From: Ephydatia muelleri
Taxonomy: Eukaryota; Porifera; Demospongiae; Spongillida; Spongillidae
Direction: 5' to 3'
NCBI GenBank assembly: GCA_013339895.1
Contig: JABACO010000010.1
Location: 3,847,375 to 3,911,374, forward strand
DNA: 64,000 nt
Within the stretch, counting starts at the first letter, position 1, and every line of letters begins with the position of its first letter. The notes under the pieces were generated by a model. The model was given only the letters and a program-made list of their open reading frames with translations. It did no database searches and was not told the origin of the DNA. The translations under genes were made by a program, and so were the position numbers. This document shows positions 25,620 to 37,770 of this stretch, one piece after another.

Positions 25620-26290
25620 CTATTGCTGGCATTGTGCTTAGCACAAAATTGTTCTCATTACTCAAGCCCAACAATAGTGACTTATAGACATCATCCAATG
25701 TCCCTTGGAAGAAATCACTTTGTTCTGGAGGGAAGTGAACACTTTCTGTTTGGGAAGCACTATCTCCAGAAAAAGCGAGCACAAAAGGAACAACTGTGGT
25801 ATCAAAGAATGCTCCTGTGGGATATTAAATGTTATTCTACGACCATAGTGATAGTGTTCATTTACCTTTTGAATTCACTGATTTTGAACAATATGCCACC
25901 TGGACTGTTAGCTGCATTTCTTTTAACTCTTCACTGATGCGATGTATGCAGTCAACAGGTTGGAAGCAAACGATTGTGGTACGCATATCTGTTCATTGCT
26001 GTGTTATGCTGACGAAGTGCCCTTACTATATCAGTAACCTAATGGAAATTCGAAACCATGAGTACGAAGCAAAAATTGTAGCATAACTCACAGTACAATT
26101 TGGACCATCCAATGTAATAAAGGATAGTGCAAATCCATCGAACTGAGGCAACTTGGATGTATCTTCGACAGATAGTGATGTCATTTCTGTAGTGTAAAAT
26201 GCCGCCATATTCCCCCTCTCTTTGGACCAGATGAATGCAGCATTTGCATTCGCTTCTGTTCTTTCTGTCTGACAGTTGTGTCTATGAACA
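25620..26290 (-). CDS. ParB-like gene, downstream exons (minus strand)
   Basis: Three likely minus-strand exons. The first begins near 26,290 after a TTCATAG acceptor, contains ANAAFIWSKERGNMAAFYTT and FDGFALSFITLDGPNC, and ends near 26,092. The second (25,988-25,866) reads CFQPVDCIHRISEELKEMQL and ends AAA-G before GTAAAT. The third (25,814-25,620) joins in phase and reads GAFFDTTVVPFVLAFSGDS through GLSNENNFVLSTMPAIG before GTAAGT. The join between the first two needs a weaker donor or a frame change. Further exons to the left were not found. I read these as the C-terminal part of the ParB-like gene, because undoing the inferred inversion places the ParB exons directly upstream on the same strand. 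The function of this part is unknown. Confidence 0.5.
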
Positions 26291-26293
26291 AAA

Positions 26294-28180
26294 ATGTTAG
26301 CAATGGTTAGTGAGTTGACTGCTGAGAGTATTGAAGGGATAGATGGTGCTACAGAGTGTGAGAAGGATGCTTGTGGCATGGAGGATGATGAATTAGAGTG
26401 GAAGGGTGTTGGTGAAGATGATTTTTTGGGGGAAGAGGAGGGTTTTGGGGAGGAGGGCTGTGAGGAGGGGGAGCATGGTTTTGGGGAGGAGGACTGTGAA
26501 GAGAGAGAGGGGGTTTTGGGGGAGGGCGAGGGATTTTTTGGGGAAGGAGAGGAAGAAGGTGATATGGAGTCTGAGGAGGATACTGGTGAGCAGGAGAGGG
26601 AGGATGCTATGATGGAGGAGGGGAAAGATTGCCAGGCTGAGGGGGAGGTGGGAGATATGGAGGAGGATGGTGATTTAGGATCAGATAACGTTGCTCTGCA
26701 TTTCATCGATTGCATTGTTCAAGATGAGCAGAAGGCTGATGCCAATGTTGTTCTATCCTGCTTGGAGGCAGCAATGCATGCCTTGAAACATCGATTTCCC
26801 TATCTGACCAAAATTATTGTCCAGAGTGACAATGCCAAAAACCTGGCTGGGAAGCAAACTAAGCAATTTCTACCTTATGTCTCTTCAGCTGCAGGGTTGA
26901 AGCTGGTGGGTTACTTCCACAATGAGGCGCAAAGCGGCAAGGATGTGTGCGACACTCATTTTTCCCACCAGCAGACCCAAGTGGATGCATATCTAGCACA
27001 GGGAGAGGGAGGGAGGAAGGTCTCCACACCCAAGCAACTAGCTGTGGCACTTGTCAATACATCTGTAAGAAATACTACTGTTTTATTGGTGAAACCAGAT
27101 TTTGGGGCTCCGTATTGCACTGCATCCATCCCTGCAATACCTGGCATATCAACCTTTTATGCAACCCAATACGTAACAGTTGCTGGTGAGCAGCAGATGT
27201 GGATTTTTGACTGCCTGGGGCAGAAGGTACCATCTTTGTGTGTGCCCATTGTTTCGTGCCATGCATCATCAATGATTTCCCCAATGGGTAAGGAGGGCAT
27301 CAACTTTACAGGTGTTACGGTAACTCTTAACAGTGATGGTGATGTGTGTAAGCAAGTGAGGAAGGAAAGGAGGCGATACAAAAAGAGATGTCTGAGTATA
27401 AGCAAGCGAGAGGAACATCGTGTAGAGAAGCAGCATAAGGATGAGGAGGCATTGAATGCCATACGCATTGTATATCCACAGTGCACTGTCTGCTTGTACC
27501 ACTTCAAGTCCCAAGTATTGCTTGAAGGTCATGTATGTGGTGGTTTGAATGAGCCTAAGGATGCTCTCAGCATTGCTATGAAGTATGCCAACCAGCTGCT
27601 TACCAAGATGAACTTCACTATTAGAGGTGCAATTGACCAAGCATCAGTCATGTTTCAGATGGAAGGTACCAGTGAGATTCTGTTCGCAAGTTTTGAGCCC
27701 AACTTTTTTCCTGGCTGGGCACACATAAGAAAAACATACATCCTGAGCTGACTAATAAAGTCAGTAGTGTAATCCATGAATGCTGGAAAGCTGGTGAGAA
27801 CAAAGGCACTGGTAAGGTGAAAATATCAGCTGATGGGGTATTTGAAAGACTTGAGGAGATGCAGTCTCACAATTTGATCCGATTGAGTGAACTGCCTGTA
27901 GTTGGGAAGATTTGTGCTGTGTATCAATGTGTTGGAAACAAGCCCCAGGCACCAATTGGAGTTCGTAAGCGTGGTAGGCCTCATGATTCTGGTAGTGGAG
28001 ACGGTGGAGGAAGAAATGTGAAAAACAGGGTGTCCTTTGAACAGCTTGATGTAGGTAAGGAACTGTCTACCTGGAAAAAGCCAGAGCTTGAAGCATACCT
28101 CCATCACTTCCAGCTCAAGAAGTCTGGGAATAAGCCTGACCTCATCAAACGTGTAGAAGAACATATGGCTATGCAATAAC
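26294..28180 (+). pseudogene. TTAA-element transposase-like gene, C-terminal half with SAP domain
   Basis: A long plus-strand frame opens with about 120 residues of Glu/Gly-rich acidic linker, then a transposase-like core: FIDCIVQDEQKADANVVLS, IIVQSDNAKNLAG and YFHNEAQSGKDVCDTHFSH. The SDNA and NEAQ-GKD-CD motifs occur, from memory, in a family of unnamed metazoan transposon proteins. After a frame change in a CACACA run near 27,722 it continues through an Arg/Gly linker to a C-terminal SAP domain (ELSTWKKPELEAYLHHFQLK), a DNA-binding helix pair, and stops at 28,179. The start shown is not a real start: the N-terminal half lies at 30.1-32.2 kb on the other strand. The catalytic assignment of D in SDNA is inference. 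Confidence 0.65.
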
Positions 28181-28553
28181 TGTGATGTTTCATTTGTTCA
28201 TACTTGTACTACATGTATAACTATACGATTTCACGCGAGCGCGTTAACGCGTACAGCGTTAATTAAAAAAACATTGCACGCACTATTACCAATATTTGGG
28301 TCTGGGGCCGAGACGCGAACTGTTTCGAGTAGTTTATTGCCAGAATAAGTTCGAACCCTACTTATCCGATAAATATGAGCATTTTTATACTATTTTTCAA
28401 TACCAAAACCACGAGACAAAAAAGTGTCCCGTTTCCGGTTCTCGGTCTTACCCTTCAGCTCTAATATAATGTAGCTTATGAACGAAAGTAGTTGCAGGCC
28501 TGGGAACAGCTCCAAACTTCATGTAAAGAGTTGTAATCTTGGAAAAATGGCAT

Positions 28554-28649
28554 TTTAGGCAATTGGAACCTTTCCGACAAATTTTCCTAAAACGTTAGTT
28601 CGACAAAAAAGGCTCTAAAAGTATTCAATTATCACGGATCCGGTGTTAA
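28554..28649 (+). repeat. Terminal repeat of the TTAA element, 3' end
   Basis: Ends ATCCGGTGTTAA at 28,649. Roughly 80-95 bp match 32,590-32,673 in the same orientation (TTCGACAAAAAA, AAGTATTCAATT, CCGGTGTTAA). An intact element would have these inverted; the same-sense arrangement fits the inferred inversion. TTAA is a target used by piggyBac, Kolobok and Sola3 elements. Confidence 0.75.
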
Positions 28650-28991
28650 CAAAATTTTTGTTACATGGTTTCACCATTAAAGTATTACTATTGAAATGTG
28701 TTTGAGTGTTTAGAATACTTTGAATATATATTTTTATTTTTTATTTAATAACCACAAACCAATTCTCTTTGACAAAAGTACTTTAAAGTATGATAAATTT
28801 GTAGAAGTACTTAGTACTAAAGAAACTTATTGCTGAATTGTAAATGTTAACATCTATTGAAAGACACTCCTATGAAGACTTACTTATATGAGTCTCCTTT
28901 AGATAAAACATTATAGTTCTTCCTAAACTAGGCATGTTTCTAATTATTATTGTAATTGAATATTTGTTATTATTTGGCAGGAATGTTTCAG

Positions 28992-30110
28992 ATCCCTGTT
29001 ATGAAACTTGTGTCACCTGCAACTTCACGTTTAATCCGCACACCTGATGAAACATTTATCGAAATGCTGAAAGCAGAAATGTTAACGAATCGAATGAATG
29101 AAGTGTCACCTATTATTGGACTAGTACAATTGAAAAGCGGTGAATTGTTCCACAAAGAGAATGCCACCAGCTACATGTATGAGTGCATTGGCGGAAATCA
29201 CACCCGGATTGCTCTGCAGCAACTCATAAATGAAAATAAGTCCCTTGCCAGTGATAAACATTTTACTTGTCGAAGTGTTAGTGTTTATGTCAATCTGACT
29301 GATGAGCAAGCACAGCATGTTGCTCATAGGCATAATAGAGCAACAGAATTTGTAAACAAAATGACTACACAAGACAAGGTATGTTATTTTATAAAATTTT
29401 CAATCATTTAACAAATTGTTTAATAGGGTGATGCTAAATTGCTGTATGCAAAACCTGTTACGATGAAATTTGTCAATACCAATTCAGGTACAATTTTGTA
29501 GAATGCGTCTATATACAATAGCAGGAAAATGTGCAGATGAAGAAACACCAGAAAAAACACAGGAGTGGAGAACATCTTGTGCAGATACTTTAATGATGAC
29601 TGTGAGTTATATTAAGTAGAATTTGTAAATTAATTCATGCATTGGTTCCAAATGCATTAATTTTTCTATAGAAGAAACAGCTAGACGAAAATATGATTAT
29701 TTTTCTTGCTTTATTGCCAAACACTGCGTACAAGGTGTATCACAGTATAGCACACACTGATGGCAAAGGCAAAAAAATGAATAAGGCAGGCATCAAAGGC
29801 TTCCATTTTAAGGGATTGCGGGGCCTAACTCCATCAGACGTCCTGAATATTTTGCAAATGGTGGAGAAAGGGGAATTAAAACTGAATGAAGTGAATGGAT
29901 ACTCCCATGACTTAAAGGTTCTGGAGAAAATAAAGGAAAGCTTTATTCAGAGAGTGAGAGCAAAAGATTGGGGTGATGCCAAGGAAAGATTTAAAGAATT
30001 TACAAGTGAAAAAATTTATCTGCCTCTTCGGAAAGAAATTCAATCCTGAAGCTGCTTCATTCCTTGATTACTGCAGTCGTGCAGCAAAGTACGCAAGTTT
30101 TTCAATGATC
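28992..30110 (+). CDS. ParB-like gene, middle exons (in inverted segment, plus strand)
   Basis: Exons 28,992-29,378, 29,427-29,487, 29,525-29,601 and 29,672 onward join in phase. The first encodes a ParB/sulfiredoxin-like fold: ATSRLIRTPDETFIEML, SPIIGLVQLKSG, CIGGNHTRIALQQL, VSVYVNLTDEQAQHVAHRHN. GGNHTR-AL matches the nucleotide-binding loop (GxHR type) of ParB-like N-terminal domains; the call rests on motif pattern only. The last exon (LDENMIIFLALLPNTAYKVY to YLPLRKEIQS) stops at 30,047, yet an adjacent frame goes on (FNPEAASFLDYCSRAAKYA) to about 30,110, so one small frame change is likely. The 37-nt intron 29,488-29,524 is very short. The phase-0 acceptor at 28,992 fits the phase-0 donor at 32,902 on the minus strand, linking it to the upstream exons. 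Confidence 0.6.
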
Positions 30111-30119
30111 AATGGTACA

Positions 30120-32224
30120 TGCCATCCTCTTCTGTTTCCACGTTCAGGTTCTGCAATCGTGCCTTGTCCCTGGTAAAGTTGATCTCCACATAGAGTGCAT
30201 CACGTGACTCACTGATGCACCTGCCATCCTGCTTGGAGTCGGCCTTAACATACACACCAGCTCCCCACCACAGTATTCCTTTTTTCCCATAATAAGAATC
30301 CCACCTTCACGGAAACCCTTTGCCAGGAACTTCTGCTTAAAGTCGAAGACCATGTAAGCAGTATCCGAGTCCATTTGTGCAATGGCTTCTTTCGTGTGGT
30401 ATGCCTGCTGGGATGCTAGCATAACATGAGCCATGTATCGATATGTGCGACGCTCACACTGATGTATCGTGAGAAGGATATCTGCTACCTCAGATAGCCT
30501 GATAGGATCCTCATCCACTTTGGCCATGCACACTTTCCTCAACTTATCGTAGAAGAGGAACGGACTTCTGCAGGCACTGCACTCAAGGTGACCACCAGCT
30601 TTGGATGTCTTGTTGGGCTTCCTTTGAGGAGCCAGGTCAAGGGAAAACACTGGTGAGTGTGTGGTGGCATTGTTGCTGTCACTCGCGACAGTTCCCCTTG
30701 ATTGCTCACACAGAATCAGTTGGTTACAAACCTGGTCCACAAAACACCTTCTGAAACGCTGCTTCATCAAACCTGTCAGATTGAGCAGCCAACTTCTCCA
30801 GTTCCTGGTATGCATTGAACAGCTGATTTTCATGCACCTGAGGTACATGTATATGGCAGTGCCCTGCATGCTCATCTGATGCCTTGACACCCTCCTTAAC
30901 ATGCACTGCATATCCGTAACTGAGGAAGGTATACACATCAGTACGGAGAAGACGCAGCTCATCACGCAGGGTGTGGTCCAGGTCTGAGAGAGGTGCTAGC
31001 AGATCTATAACCTTGTCCATAATGGCAAAGTTGTCAGTGTGGAAGTTCACCTTAATATAGTCTACCCCTGCACGCGCCTCCTGCTGCTTTCCTCCTCCGG
31101 TGATGGTTCTGGCGATGGAGTAGAATATCGACCTTCCAATAGGTGACTTCCCAGGAATAGCATCTTTGTACCTCTCAGAGTACACCTTGTACATGGTGGC
31201 GATATCGTGCTTTAAAACCAGGGACCTCATCGCAAAAACATTCTCCAAATCCTTCCATCTGAGATTCCTATTTGGAGAACATTTTCGGACTTCCCATGCA
31301 AGACGTCCGATGTTACCCTCACTGTATACAAAATCCACAGCAGATTGAATCATGTCCACGTGTACACGGGAGTGAGTCTGGTTAAACTCTTGAAGTTTTA
31401 CACCATGTGTTAGGTACAGCTGGTCTACCTTGGCTTGAAAACTTAGGCGCTTAGCATAGCTGTTGCTGATTCTGAGTATTGATGCTAAGTATTCAGATGG
31501 CACATGAGACAATGGGACAAGAAGCTTCCTTGCATCTGTAGACGTGTACCGAGTTTCATGCTGCAGCACTTCCCTGATGATATTGGGTATGGTAGTGAGC
31601 ATACTCACATCTATTGGTGTGGTAACAGAGGTAGGAACGTCATCTTCTTCATCTATCTCCAACTCATCAGTCGACTGTCCAGCAATCAGCTGCTCTTCTG
31701 CCATTGACATAATGCTGCATACTGCCTTCAACTTGCTATCACATTTTAGCTTCAAATTTGGAAGTAACAAGTGGATCCAAGCCTTCACCCCTCTTAAAAA
31801 CACGTTGTCTACACGTTGCATAGCAGTAGCATCAATATCAGCCTCGCTCGCGTTCACCACCTGACATCTATTATCGATGTGTGGGAGCCTTCGCACGCTA
31901 CTTTCATGCTCCTTACAGCCCATCAACTCCAGCACATCGAGGATGTGCGCTTGCGATGACGAAACTTGGCTGATATCTTCCTTTTCAGGAGTTTCAGCAG
32001 TTGCATTGCTGTCGAGTACTCGATCGCGAGCTGCACGTTCGGGATTAACGCGCTGTACAAGGGGACTAGATGATGGTGGCTCCGATGGTGATTCGCTCTC
32101 CTTTCTTGGTCGACCGCGCGCAGCACCGGGGTGTACACATGCAACAACTTACGCAGTTAGTACGTGCATCACACCGGTCACATACCGGCTTCTTATGCTT
32201 CGGATAACATGCAAGAGTAGACAT
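30120..32224 (-). pseudogene. TTAA-element transposase-like gene, N-terminal half
   Basis: The minus strand from ATG 32,224 begins MSTLACYPKHKKPVCDRCDA and has eight cysteines by residue 31 (C-x2-C and CC-x-C), a putative zinc-binding cluster. After a frame change comes an AT-hook-like ARGRPRK, then a long helical region (31,935-30,724) ending FNAYQELEKLAAQSDRF. Shifted frames continue with HLECSACRSPFLFYDKLRKV, YRYMAHVMLASQQAYHTKEA and VFDFKQKFLAKGFREGG near 30,310, then FTRDKARLQNLNVETEEDG just before 30,120. In the related proteins this segment directly precedes the SDNA core, which here lies at 26.3-28.2 kb on the opposite strand. At least three frame changes (near 32,120, 30,730 and 30,275) mark it as decayed. 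Confidence 0.65.
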
Positions 32225-32589
32225 TATAACGACCAAATCAAATTATTAAATTATCCATTATCAATAACCTACAAACCAAATTATTAACCGTAAATCGAAG
32301 TCTGGGCACGACGCTATGCAGCTACAAGTGAGTTTTGAACACGATTTAAGCTAACTACAAACGTAATATCTATTGTGCCTTTCTAGACGTACTGAATAAC
32401 AATTAAATTCGTATTCAAAGCTGCTCCTAATAGCCTAGAAAAAAAGTGTCCTCCGCAACGTTTCGTTACCGAAAAACGCACAACCGCGTCGCTTTGAAAG
32501 TATACAGGTTGGCCTCGAAGATAAGTATAAAGCTGGCAATAATGTCACATATCATGGCGATACTTGTACTATATAAAAACATGTATTAT

Positions 32590-32673
32590 CAGACAATTGG
32601 CATTGTCCGACTAATTTTTTTATAAGGAGGGTTCGACAAAAAAAGTATTCAATTTTCATGGACCCGGTGTTAA
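32590..32673 (+). repeat. Terminal repeat of the TTAA element, 5' end
   Basis: Matches 28,554-28,649 in direct orientation and ends GACCCGGTGTTAA at 32,673. It lies about 370 bp upstream of the N-terminal ATG at 32,224 on the minus strand, so it is the element's 5' terminus. Confidence 0.75.
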
Positions 32674-32901
32674 ATAACTGTGTATCACAATGTAGATGTA
32701 TGATGATGATATATTATACATTTTTGGACTTCAATTTTGTGACCTACAGAAAATTGCTGTGATTGTGTGGTATTATAGTAGTTAATTTATAATACATTTA
32801 AAATTAGATTATATCATGATTGCAATATCTGTAATATAACGTATGCATTTACATTGTAGTATTCCTACATATGTATTACAGCACAATATATAATAACATA
32901 C

Positions 32902-34946
32902 CCAGATATCCATCTTTAACTGCATCATCAATTTTGGAATGTTTAAAATCCAACTCAGACTCACTGATGAATGCTTCTGACAACCATCTCTTTCAGTTGA
33001 GGAATGCTGAACATCCACCTCAGCTTCTCTTGATGAACGCTTCCGACAATCATCTCTTGCATCAATTGAGGAATGCGGAACATCCAACTCAGCTTCCCTT
33101 GATGAACGCTTCCGACAATCATCTCCTGTCTCAAGCCTTGAGTTGCCTTCAGCACAATCTCCATTATGTACTAGGAATATTAAATTACGGTCATGTAATT
33201 TTTGAGATGTGGATTCCATTCCTATCATTTTATCACCTGGCAATTTTTAGTGCTTTACATGTCTTCATGCAACTATAGTAAATAATACATTGATGCAATG
33301 CATTTTCACTCCTACAATTATGGAATCCCATCACTAGTTCTTAACCAACTACACAATGTCGCTGATGCCAACTCTTTACCATAATCACCATATTTCAATC
33401 TAAGTAGATAACAGTTTATGGCTGGCATGGAGTAATTTGATGTTTTAGATGCTGAATCATGCTTAATTGCTGCAAAATTCTTTTTGCATTACAGATTCAC
33501 TATACCTGCCAAATGGGGTTCACACGCAGATGTGTCAAGCTCATCAGATCTACTGACATCCAACAGCTGCAATTTGGAACCTATAAGTGAATTCACTCAA
33601 ACAGGAATGCAGCATTGTGTACAAATGTTAATTTGTGTTAAATTATTTCTCTTTGATAGAACCTTATGGTAAACTCATATAAACATGCAGTGCATTAATA
33701 TTTATTCAAACTCGCCAACGAGCATCAATATGAAAGGTTTCAACAGGGGAGTGACAATCTTCCACACACAAAAAAGTCTCATACTAATGATTGATGCTAA
33801 ATGTATAGATAACTGTTTCTTTCATGAAAGAGGCTTATATCTCGGGATCAGTGAGCAGAATCCATGCAAGGCAGCAATGCAGTACACGATAATAAATAAT
33901 CACTTTAATACATGGCAAATACGTTCTAAATAAACTTCGTAACTATTATTTTATACTTTGCAATAGCAATGTTCTTTATACACAATAACATAATAACAGA
34001 AAAGGCATACAGTTCAATCCTTTGGTGCTCACATTTCGTCAGTCTACATGCAGTGTTGCCTAACTGTGCATGCATAGAGTGAGACTTCGTCACGTGCGAG
34101 TTTCTTATATGGAGGTAGCGTTTTAAGTAGTACAGGAAGATAGGATTAACTGCAGTGTCTCCACACCTACCAGCCCCTAGTTTGAAGCATTATTACCACA
34201 CACCCCCCCCCCCCCCCCCCCACAATAAAACCAGCCGAGAACGCGGGATACTATATCTATGACCTAAAAAAAGTTTCATAAAGTGGTAAGGCACTGAATG
34301 ATTAATTAGCCATACATTTCAACGCTGGCGTTACATTTCTATTGCGCGTACTGGATACTTTATAATGTACAGTATGTGTTAGGTCCCTTTTCACGGAAAC
34401 GATCCCATATTCTGTACAGTGTAGTTATTTAAATGAGAATGAACGAATAGATCTACCAATAAATCGACGCTTACGTGGATCACGAAGTAATGGCATAACT
34501 TCTTCCTTCCACACTTTGCAAAACTTCTTAGACGTATCAGCTTTTCAAATTTCCGACACATTGGGTTAGCCGCACTATTGAAAGCAGTGATGTCCAAACC
34601 TTTAGGGCGCGGCGTCCCTGGTATTGTTTGAAACTGGAAGGCGATGACACGGTTATTGAAGTTGCAACATTAATGGAAACCCAGTCTTAAAAACAGTTGC
34701 GCTTAGAGTAACTCAGAAGACGGGACGATGCTTTATAAACAACAAAGAAACAAACAGAATGAACACCTCAATCTAATTTAACCTACAACTTACAACGACG
34801 TATTCTTTTCCATCCTTCTGAAAACTTCTAACATCCACAACCGGTCCAACACATTTCTGATCGCCTTTTACATCAATCATCAAATTGTTTTCACCATTCA
34901 TGATCACCAACTCCTTACGAACATCTGAAAACTCCAGGTACCACAT
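32902..34946 (-). CDS. ParB-like gene, upstream exons (minus strand)
   Basis: Four minus-strand exons join in phase: 34,946-34,794 (ATG start; MWYLEFSDVRKELVIMNGEN...GKEYVV), 34,633-34,475 (FQTIPGTPRPKGLDITAFNS...HYFVIH), 33,566-33,506 (LLDVSRSDELDTSACEPHLA) and 33,236-32,902 (GDKMIGMESTSQKLHDRN to MQLKMDIW). All donors are GT and acceptors AG; the phases 0-0-0-1-0 are met exactly. The last exon carries a threefold 60-66 bp repeat (DDCRKRSSREAELDVPHSS). No known domain is recognised. The phase-0 end at 32,902 fits the ParB exon that starts at 28,992 on the plus strand. I infer that both belong to one gene whose middle was inverted. An acceptor upstream of 34,946 instead of a start there cannot be excluded. 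Confidence 0.6.
33660..34390. other. Intron DNA of the ParB-like gene with a poly-C run
   Basis: Part of the intron between the minus-strand exons at 34,475 and 33,566. It holds a run of 19 C at 34,203-34,221. The plus-strand open frames here show no family motif. Confidence 0.4.
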
Positions 34947-35159
34947 TTCCAACCAACGCACTCAAAAAAATACCACGTGGCAGAATACGACGCACAAGAT
35001 TACATCATATTAGTTAGCACATTCCATACGCATGCCTAAAGATTCACACATATTGCAGAATACGTTGCGACTACACGTTCAGCATCTATCAAATGCCCAA
35101 GGCTTGTGCAATGATATGGAAAAAACATAGTGAAATAAAATTGCTTTTCACATAGCATG

Positions 35160-37770
35160 CAATTCCATGATATTCATAGGATGTGATAAAACAGAGAACT
35201 TGACTGGTCACCCCCATCAAACAAATGATATTCATAGGTTGTGACAGTGGGGAATGTGCCTTTAAGAGTGACCAACCATACAAACTGGTCAGGTCTTATC
35301 TCCAGGTATCTCACTACACTTCCCAAATGGCTTGGGATGTGGTGGAACTCTGGCTTTCCTTGAAACAGAAAACTTGACTGGTCACCCCCATCTCACAAAT
35401 GATATTCATAGGTTGTGACAGTGGGGAATGGCCTTTAAGAGTGACCAACCATACAAACTGGTCAGGTCTTATCTCCAGGTATCTCACTACACTTCCCAAA
35501 TGGCTTGGGATGTGGTGGAACTCTGGCTTTCCTTAAAACAGAAAACTTGACTGGTTACCCCCATCAAACAAATGATATTCATAGGTTGTGACAGTGGGGA
35601 ATGTGCCTTTAAGAGTGACCAACCATACAAACTGGTCAGGTCTTATCTCCAGGTATCTCACTACACTTCCCAAATGGCTTGGGATGTGGTGGAACTCTGG
35701 CTTTCCTTAAAACAGAAAACTTGACTGGTCACCCCCATCACACAAATGATTTCATAGGATGTGAGAGTGGGGAATGCGCCTTTAAGAGTGACCAGCCTTA
35801 CAAACTGGTCAGGTCTTATCTCCAGGTATCTCACTACACTTCCCAAATGGCTTGGGATGTGGTGGAACTCTGGCTTTCCTTAAAACAGAAAACTTGACTG
35901 GTTACCCCCATCAAACAAATGGTATTCATAGGTTGTGACAGTGGGGAATGTGCCTTTAAGAGTGACCAACCATACAAACTGGTCAGGTCTTATCTCCAGG
36001 TATCTCACTACACTTCCCAAATGGCTTGGGATGTGGTGGAACTCTGGCTTTCCTTAAAACAGATAACTTGACTGGTCACCCCCATCTCACAAATGATATT
36101 CATAGGTTGTGACAGTGGGGAATGGCCTTTAAGAGTGACCAACCATACAAACTGGTCAGGTCTTATCTCCAGGTATCTCACTACACTTCCCAAATGGCTT
36201 GTGATGGGGTGGAACTCTGGCTTTCCTTAAAACAGAAAACTTGACTGGTCACCCCCATCACACAAATGATATTCATAGGATGTGAGAGTGGGGAATGTGC
36301 CTTTAAGAGTGACCAGCCATACAAACTGGTCAGGTCTTATCTCCAGGTATCTCACTACACTTCCCAAATGGCTTGGGATGTGGTGGAACTCTGGCTTCTA
36401 TAAAACCGAAAACTTGACTGGTTACCCCCATCAAACAAATGATATTCATAGGTTGTGACAGTGGGGAATGTGCCTTTAAGAGTGACCAACCATACAAACT
36501 GGTCAGGTCTTATCTCCAGGTATCTCACTACACTTCCCAAATGGCTTGGGATGTGGTGGAACTCTGGCTTTCCTTAAAACAGAAAACTTGACTGGTCACC
36601 CCCATCTCACAAATGATATTCATAGGTTGTGACAGTGGGGAATGGCCTTTAAGAGTGACCAACCATACAAACTGGTCAGGTCTTATCTCCAGGTATCTCA
36701 CTACACTTCCCAAATGGCTTGGGATGTGGTGGAACTCTGGCTTTCCTTAAAACAGAAAACTTGACTGGTTACCCCCATCAAACAAATGATATTCATAGGT
36801 TGTGACAGTGGGGAATGGCCTTTAAGAGTGACCAACCATACAAACTGGTCAGGTCTTATCTCCAGGTATCTCACTACACTTCCCAAATGGCTTGGGATGT
36901 GGTGGAACTCTGGCTTTCCTTAAAACAGAAAACTTGACTGGTTACCCCCATCAAACAAATGATATTCATAGGTTGTGACAGTGGGGAATGTGCCTTTAAG
37001 AGTGACCAACCATACAAACTGGTCAGGTCTTATCTCCAGGTATCTCACTACACTTCCCAAATGGCTTGGGATGTGGTGGAACTCTGGCTTTCCTTAAAAC
37101 AGAAAACTTGACTGGTCACCCCCATCACACAAATGATATTCATAGGATGTGAGAGTGGGGAATGTGCCTTTAAGAGTGACCAACCATACAAACTGGTCAG
37201 GTCTTATCTCCAGGTATCTCACTACACTTCCCAAATGGCTTGGGATGTGGTGGAACTCTGGCTTTCCTTAAAACAGAAAACTTGACTGGTTACCCCCCAT
37301 CAAACAAATGATATTCATAGGTTGTGACAGTGGGGAATGTGCCTTTAAGAGTGACCAACCATACAAACTGGTCAGGTCTTATCTCCAGGTATCTTTCCAA
37401 ATGGCTTGGGATGTGGTGGAACTCTGGCTTTCCTTAAAACAGAAAACATGACTGGTCACCCCCATCACACAAATGATATTCATAGGATGTGAGAGTGGGG
37501 AATGTGCCTTTAAGAGTGACTAGCCATAAAAACTGGTCAGGTCTTATCTCCAGGTATCTCACTACACTTCCCAAATGGCTTGGGATGTGGTGGAACTCTG
37601 GCTTTCCTTAAAAAAGAAAACTTTACTCATATTGTAATGAAATTCATAGGATGTGACATTGGAGAATGTGCCTTTTTGAGTGACCAGTCAGGACAAATGG
37701 TGAGGTCTTTTCTCCGGGTATCTTATTACACTTTCCAAATGTCTTGGGATTTGTTGGAACTTTGGTTTAG
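35160..37770. repeat. 173-bp satellite, about 15 units
   Basis: Tandem units of about 173 bp containing GATATTCATAGGTTGTGACA, GGTCAGGTCTTATCTCCAGG and CTTCCCAAATGGCTTGGGAT. Neighbouring units are more than 90% alike, with two alternating variants (GTTGTGACAGTGGGG versus GATGTGAGAGTGGGG; TTACCCCCATCAAAC versus TCACCCCCATCACAC), which suggests a two-unit higher-order repeat in part of the array. The last unit, after about 37,610, is clearly diverged. It lies between the start regions of the two divergent genes of the 24.36-kb element. Confidence 0.95.

Noticed and set aside
26026-26715. A 229-residue minus-strand frame rich in Ser/Pro
   Set aside because: The Ser/Pro part is the antisense of the acidic Glu/Gly linker of the plus-strand gene. 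Only its last part, below about 26,290, is kept as a real exon.
35160-37770. CRISPR-like array of regular repeats
   Set aside because: The 173-bp units abut without unique spacers and lie in an animal genome; it is a satellite.
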